This document shows positions 58,231 through 64,000 of a DNA stretch of 64,000 nt, piece by piece. Below the pieces are notes generated by a model, which was not told the DNA's origin, searched no databases, and saw only the letters and a program-made list of their open reading frames with translations. A program made the position numbers and the translations under genes. The number at the start of each line of letters is the position of its first letter. Within the stretch, counting starts at the first letter, position 1. The DNA is from Monarcha castaneiventris obscurior (lineage: Eukaryota; Chordata; Aves; Passeriformes; Monarchidae), in NCBI GenBank assembly GCA_026261815.1, contig JAMPIT010000258.1:9911501-9975500 (forward strand), in the 5' to 3' direction.

Positions 58231-59639
58231 GCTCCGCACACCCGCGCTCCTTTCTTCTCAATCACAGCAATATGGGAGACATCAATAAATTTTTATGAGA
58301 CTTTTAGAAGATCAACACAGTACTAGATGTGACAAAAAAGCAATGTGCCTGTCATGTTCGCTTTGTCGGGGACACTTTAGCCCCAGATGCTGAGCTGCAG
58401 TGCCAGCAGGGAAAAATTGAATTTGGCTGGCTTTAATCTGCCTTGATTTGGCAGATGGCTGGGTGTTATGAAATGAGCAGGGATGAAGGAAGGTGTTTTC
58501 TCCTGGGGCTATGGCCCCCCTCCTCTCCCAGTGCCACTGCCTTTTGCCCCCTGCCCTGAAACAGTGGAAACACACAGTTATCCACTGCCATCAGGTCACT
58601 CCAAATGCCACAGCTCTGCTTCCAGCTATGGCTCCTGGGGACCAGGGATGGACAGGCTGGGGCATCACCTCCCACACAGCCCCACTTCCCTGAGGGGATG
58701 TGCTGTGGGATGCTCACCAAGGGTACAGGATGCCCCCTGTGTCCTGTCCCCCAACTCCACTCTCCACCCTCAGGAGGTGTCACAGAGCAGAATTAGTCCC
58801 TGCTGCCCACCAAGACACAGACCTGGCACCACCTCAAGCCCGTGCAAGAACAAGCATGATGGGAAAGATTCCCATTCCCTCTCCACCCCCAGCAGTACTC
58901 TGAATTTTTCAATCACATGAAGTGTGAAACAACTTTTTTTCCTTTTATAATCCAAATGCCTTGTTAAAAAAACAAACCCATTTCCTCCCTTTTCTTGTTA
59001 AAGGTGTTTAAAATTATTCCTTTTCAAGGGAAAGAGGAAGAACATAATTAATTCCTCCTAGAAGTGGTGTTAGGGCCAGGAAACTGAAGTTTTCAAGAAT
59101 GGTCAGCCAAAAGATCAAGCCTCTGCTGTTGGGACCGATAAGGAACAGGACCGGTTTAGGTAACTTGGCAAACTTTATTTTATTTTTCATCTGGAGGATT
59201 ATTAATACCCACCCCCTTTCTTACTATGTAGCCCTACTCTATTGCTAATAAGAGTTTGCAATTTGTTTTTATTTAGATCCAGAGATGGGTTAGGAATGGG
59301 CACAAGCCCATGTCGTCCAAGCACCCAGACCCTGCAATTTAAGGGTGCTTTTCTCCATCCCACTAAAGAGCCCCCGAATTACAACGGCTGCAGCCCCCTG
59401 CACCTCTTAAGGATGCTGGCAGCGGGCTCGGGATCGAAAGGCTGTCAGCAAAGAGAAACCTTCCCCTCCATAAACACTGCAGACAAATTAAAAATGGTAA
59501 AAGGGAAATCAAGACCTTTAAAGTTCAAACACTTTTCAGTGCCTTTTAAAGTTTTTTTGCTCTAGGCCCTTGCAGACAGCACAATCTTTGGAGACCTTGG
59601 GATTCTCTTTAATCACCCAGCCAGGCTGCAGTGGTCTGA

Positions 59640-59960
59640 AATGATTACACATTTACATAGTAATAACCCCAACACTCCCCACATTATTTCATGGCTAGCA
59701 TATTTCCACTCAGCGAGTGATCCATGTGTTTTAAATTATAACCTGTACATAGGAAATTAGTTACTAAGTACGATATTCACAGGCTCATCTGACACTTCTA
59801 ATTAAGGTGATTTACACAGAATTATCTTATGAAATAAAAAAATGGTGTTTTGCTAGCTAATAAAATATAATTACTACCCGCTTTTCTAAGTTACAGTTAG
59901 TTTTAATCTATTTGGGGAATTGTTTATCTAGTTCATTACAGCAAAACAACTTCTTTCCCT
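59640..59960. promoter_or_regulatory. Candidate AT-rich conserved element
   Basis: CTAATTAAG at 59798, GCTAGCTAATAAAATATAAT near 59852, GTTAGTTTTAATCTATTTG near 59896 and TTTAAATTATAACCTG near 59730 give a dense series of homeodomain cores without simple-sequence repeats. Likely regulatory; unverified. Confidence 0.3.
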
Positions 59961-62900
59961 TTTAGGCAACCCCCCCAAAGTACCAAAGAAGAGTCAGGAA
60001 CACCCTGGGAAGACCCAGTGATTTTGGTGGCCTCCTTCTCTCTCTCTCCTGAAGACTTTGCATTTCCAAGTGAGACAAGGCTGCTTCCACACTGGCTCCC
60101 TGTCTTGGGGCTGAGACACCAGTTCTGTCTGGGCATTCATGTATTCCCATGGGGACAAAATAAGGCCCCTGCCCTGGTGCTGCCAGAAGGCTCTGCCCAG
60201 TGCTGCAGACTCCATCACCCCTTAACGGGAGCAGCACAGCCAGATCCCCATGTGCTCCAGGATGCTTGCTGGGGACACACTGCTCCTCTATATTAGGGAC
60301 CATCAGCTTGAAGAGGAGCATTTCCTCTCAGCAGGGCTCTTCACAATGAAAGCAGGATTCAGGCTACACCAGAGACATGCAGATGTTCTTTAATGCTAGG
60401 CACACATTTGGTTAGGAGCATCCCCAGGTGCAAATGGGAATCCCCTGGCATGTCCCTGAGTGAGCCCCAAGGGGCTGTTCAGGCCCAGTGCTCCTGTCAT
60501 GATTTCCCAAAGGGCAGCTCAGCAAGCCAAGCACGTGCCCTCCTTACCCAAAGTCTTGGGATTTTCTCTACCCCTGCCGTGGTTGCTATTACACCCCATG
60601 ACCTTCAAGCCTATTTATTCTGTTATGGTCCTGCCTTTTGGGGTGTGCTTGCCATGGGAAGTAAAAAGACACTACACAAGGAGTGGTCCCTTATCACCCC
60701 CATGAATGGAAGCTGCTGCTTCTTCCCACAAGGAAAAATCAGATCATTAGCTGAAGGTTGAGTTCCTTGAGCTCGGGCAGCTGCAGTTGTTTCTGCTTAT
60801 CCCTGAAGGACACTGAACCAGTAAGGAGCAGGCAAAAGGGCTGCTTCCATGCAGCTGGAATCTTCCAGCTCTGCCACTGTTCCATGGAATCCCTTCTCAG
60901 CAGCCCTCTGTTTGACAGGCACCAGCATGTGCAGCTCCCACATGAGATCCTGCAAAACCAAAAGATTTCTGCAGGCTGTAGCCAGTGGACATATTTTGTA
61001 AAAAAACCCCAAACAATTGGAAACTATTTTTAGCTGCAGGACTCGTGGTTTGAACATGCAGCCTTGGGATGGGAGCCCCGGGAGCAGAGAAAGCCTCCAG
61101 CAGAGCCGTGTGGATGGCAACGCCAGCTGTAATGGAGCAGTTGCTGGGTAGAGAGGGAATTGGATTTTTGTGAATGCCAGTTTAAATAAGTGGAAGTGTC
61201 ACTTGATGCTTAAATAAGGAAATGGGAGTTTGATTTTACACCTAGCTGCAGGTGACAGCCCCCAGCGTGGCCAAGTGAGATCTGTGCCATCACAGGAAGC
61301 ACACTGGGATTTTTAACCTGCTGTGGCTCCCCCAGTGGCACCTGCATCCCATGATAAGGGAAAGGGGCTGAGTGATGGTAAAAAATTGCCAAAGAGGCTG
61401 CAGTCAGTCAGGGCTAGAAATGTTCTACACCTACAGTGCCAGACATGCTTCCCACATGCTCCCCCAGTCCGTATTTGTGAGACCTCAGTGTCCAACACAG
61501 TCAGTTGTGACAAATCTGACCCACAGGGCAGTCACCCACCTCCCCCAAAGAGATGAAATGCAGCAGAATCATAAAACACTGTGGCATGACCTGACCATGC
61601 TGAAATCCCCTATTTGCTCTGTCCTATTCACATCCTCAACTCTTTCTGCCCTGCTGGGTTTTCCTTTAGCAACCTCTGGTACTCCAAGTCCCTGCTCAGA
61701 GTGGATAACAGATTTTTGGGGTGAGGATGTGATGGTCCATGAGTGCAGGGCCAAACAGGAGACTGTGGCTGGGGGGTAGTTTCATTTCTCTCCCGCTCTT
61801 TGAAAAGGAGGTGGCGTCAAAAATAAAAAGGAAAATTGGAGGGAAAGGTCATGCATTAGATTGATTTGGGGGGGCTCTTTGCTACCATGGCTGTAATGAC
61901 TGTTTAATTATTCCCAGCTCACGTGGCAGTTCAGAAGAGGCTCTGCAGAAGACATGCATCGCTCCAGGGCAAATAACTGACCGGAGATTTATTTCTCACC
62001 CTTGGGTTTCCACGCACCCCTTCCCAGGCCTCCCGTTGCCCTGAGAGTCAGCAGCAGAGGAGGGCTTTGCCCTCCAGTGTTCCAAACCTCAGCCTTCAAA
62101 TCCCTGCCCTGGAATCAGGGAATGGACTGCAGGTACCACAGGTCTGAAGACAATTTAAGGAGTGTTCATAGCCCTTTTAGGGCACTGCATGAGCAAGGGA
62201 AAACATGACCCACACTTTTTTTCATTTGCTGTGCTACCCTGGAAATTCTGACCCATGAGAGGTGCTTCTCACCTACGGATTATGGACAACAGCTTCTGCC
62301 TTCCCTGTGGTCTGCCATGGAGGACAGGAACGGGGCATCTCTAAGAAGGGCAGGCAGCTGCCTGGCTTGTGCTCTCTCCGTTGGAAAAGCCGTGGGTGAA
62401 GGGTCCAGGCTGCTGTCATTGCCACCCTCTAAATGCACAGGAGGAAGCTGGAGGGTCTCTCTTCCCTTTCTGTCCGTGATTAATCTGCCACAGTGAGGGG
62501 CAGGGACACAAATCAGAGGAGGAATGAAAGAGGATAAATCCATGGTATCAGCAGCACCACATTGGCTAGATAATAAACAGACTCCTCTCCTCATAAATTT
62601 CTCTCCATTCCCCCATGTTTCCCTGCCATCAACACTGGCAAGCCTGGAGCTGGACTGCTCCTGGCCTTCCTTGTGTCCTGGCTGGTGGGAAGAGCGGTGG
62701 CTTTGCTAGGGAACCTGGGACCCTCCACCTTGGCTGGCATCCTTCACTCCCTGTACAGATTGGGGTGCAGCAGGATGGCACAGTGGAGCCCCATCCAAGC
62801 TGTTTGGGCTTTAGATGCTGCATGGGACACCTGAGCTGACTGCAGCGAGGTGATCCGTACCAGCACGTGGAGTGGGTGGGAGAATCACCAGAGACACAAA

Positions 62901-63819
62901 GCATGCTTCCATTTACTTGGTATTTCCACTGTCTCAGTTCCCCAGGGTGGCTTGTTCTCACTGCCTCAACCCCACGCTGTCCTCAGTCCTCATTTTGGCA
63001 GCAGCCAGCTCACCCACTTCTCCACACTCCACCCAGGGATGTGACCCTGCTAGCTGCCTTGTGGTGGCTGGTGGTCCTGGCCTTGCCCGGGAATCACCAA
63101 GAAGCTGACGTTTCCAGGCAACTTTAATTTAAATCTGACAGTAGTCAAACTGCTGGAGAAAGCTTCAGGTGATACCACCCAGCTGGAGATGCATCTGTGC
63201 CTGAAACTGGATGCCCCTGACACCAGGGCTGAGGTTCCATGCTGAACACCTCTGCTGTGGGTGGCATGGGATGCCCCACTGCTGCTGTGGGGCAGGACTC
63301 GCTCCCTGAGGGAACCAGGGCAGAACAGGATGCAAACAACCCGTTCTATGTCCCTAGAGCAGCTCCCAAACACCAGCCTGTCCCCACAGCCTGGTTTTGC
63401 TGGTGAACACTGGCCGCAGGACAATCATGGAGGACTCACACCCAGGAGAAGCATGGAGGAGACATCACAGGCAATTAACTGCTCAATTGAACACCTTGGG
63501 GGATGCCAGAGCCCTTTGGGAAAGCCCCTGGGAGCACTGGGAGGGCACAGCCAGGGAGAGGGTGCTGCAGGAGAGGTACCCAGTCCCACCTGCAAAGCAC
63601 GCTCAGGCACTTAATAGTACCTGTCCCCAGCATCTCCCCAGCCTGGATTTATGCCTTGAGGGGTCACCTCTGGCGAGACTCTAATAACACGACTTTATTA
63701 GCTTTCTTGTTCCTTCTTTAAGATACAGTAGCAAGGGGGGAGGAGGGCAGCAGCACCTCGGGAAAGAGCGGGGGTCGGACGGATAGGAAGCAGCTGCCCT
63801 CGCGATTCCCCTTCTCGCT

Positions 63820-63980
63820 GACAAGGGGGAGAGGGAGAAAAATGATGCTCCCTCGAAATTTATCATGCACCCAATTACAATGTTAATTGGCAAGTCCCAG
63901 AAATCAATTAATTCGCAAATTTTTTTCAATTAAAAATTAAGATAAATCATAAAACGTTATTAAGCAAAGGCCAAACTCCA
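63820..63980. promoter_or_regulatory. Candidate conserved element at the right edge
   Basis: CATGCACCCAATTACAATG, GTTAATTGGC, AATCAATTAATTCGC and AAGATAAATCATAAAACG occur within 120 bp. This is an enhancer-like cluster of ATTA, GATA-like and POU-like cores, cut short by the window edge at 64000. Motif reading only. Confidence 0.3.
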
Positions 63981-64000
63981 TGAACTTTTTTTTTTGTAGG

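Larger units (their letters stand above)
1..64000 (-). other. RNF220: RNF220 gene body, partial (both ends outside the window)
   Basis: Nine minus-strand exons with consensus splice sites join into 253 codons with no stop. The product matches the central part of vertebrate RNF220 as I know the family, e.g. KMKRRKQDEGQVCPLC and NRFEEYEWCGQKRIRATTLL. RNF220 is a RING E3 ubiquitin ligase of about 566 residues in human. It is mainly nuclear and linked to Sin3B turnover, beta-catenin stabilisation with USP7, Gli/Shh signalling and, with its partner ZC4H2, neuronal specification. The window lacks the start of the long isoform (right of 64000) and the coiled coil plus C-terminal RING (left of 1). 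Exon phases are mutually consistent at every junction, which strongly supports the model. Identity is very secure; the species is not determined. Confidence 0.96.
57067..64000 (-). other. RNF220: RNF220 intron upstream of window exon 1 (right part)
   Basis: The stretch runs to the right edge without a recognisable RNF220 exon; the expected preceding exon (ending near the ELEQLAQLP region) was looked for and not found. It has AT-rich enhancer-like blocks at 57.55-57.87, 59.64-59.96 and 63.82-63.98 kb and a G-rich/Z-prone tract at 57.97-58.23 kb. The remaining 60-63.7 kb is ordinary GC-moderate intron with short, unsupported open frames. Confidence 0.8.

Noticed and set aside
57067..64000. N-terminal zinc-finger exon of RNF220
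   Set aside because: The expected sequence just before SKSSILK was not found on the minus strand, so it lies right of the window.

Overview
The window is vertebrate nuclear DNA. It lies almost entirely inside one gene, RNF220 (E3 ubiquitin ligase, RING finger protein 220), which is transcribed on the minus strand from right to left. Nine consecutive internal coding exons can be placed with exact splice sites: 57021-57066, 47622-47717, 43302-43344, 35661-35782, 34509-34641, 18531-18627, 17448-17534, 16097-16152 and 14328-14406. All have GT/AG borders and matching phases, and together they give 759 nt of uninterrupted reading frame (253 codons). The large 5' coding exon lies beyond the right edge. 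The 3' exons for the coiled coil and RING domain lie beyond the left edge. Moderate intron lengths, few recognisable transposons (only old SINE/CR1-like scraps) and isolated CpG islands suggest a bird, or at least a sauropsid. I cannot name the species.

The most unusual region is 43.0-44.4 kb. A CpG island there surrounds window exon 3. On the minus strand it also holds a good alternative first exon (43500-43544, 15 codons, phase-0 donor) that would splice across a 155-bp intron into exon 3 and give an N-terminally short RNF220. Upstream of it lie a YY1 motif containing a 7-codon uORF, an M-box-like E-box, an RFX-type X-box and a CTCF/GC-box-like core. Directly upstream of these is a tandem array (43747 to about 44400) in which every unit of about 42 bp starts with a CCAAT box, nearly always the full NF-Y site CCAATCAG. 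There are 14 forward CCAAT boxes, 13 of them on the repeat register, plus three or more decayed units. The period of 42 bp is close to four helical turns, so the sites would sit on one face of the DNA. The octamer persists in units whose flanks have diverged. I consider this phased NF-Y array the main candidate for something undescribed.

The rest of the window is intron. Left part (1-14.3 kb): intron with several AT-rich, homeodomain/FOX/GATA-site-rich blocks that resemble conserved enhancers, and no exon. 14.3-18.6 kb: four closely spaced exons. 18.6-34.5 kb: a long intron with enhancer-like blocks, a small CpG-rich patch (29.6-29.85 kb) and old MIR-like fragments. 34.5-35.8 kb: two exons, including the C2HC zinc finger. 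35.8-43.3 kb: intron with a paired CTAATTAG element near 38.47 kb. 44.4-57.0 kb: introns with a second GC-rich island near 51.5 kb. 57.1-64 kb: intron with a G-quadruplex/Z-DNA-prone tract and AT-rich enhancer-like blocks.

The two promoters would make proteins with different regulation. The long form includes exons 1-2, with a phospho-dependent SUMO motif (IKREGDSP). The short form would start after them but keep the basic NLS-like stretch, the zinc finger and the C-terminal RING. No other protein-coding gene, tRNA, rRNA or intact mobile element is supported. The long open frames in GC-rich or repetitive stretches look like chance.
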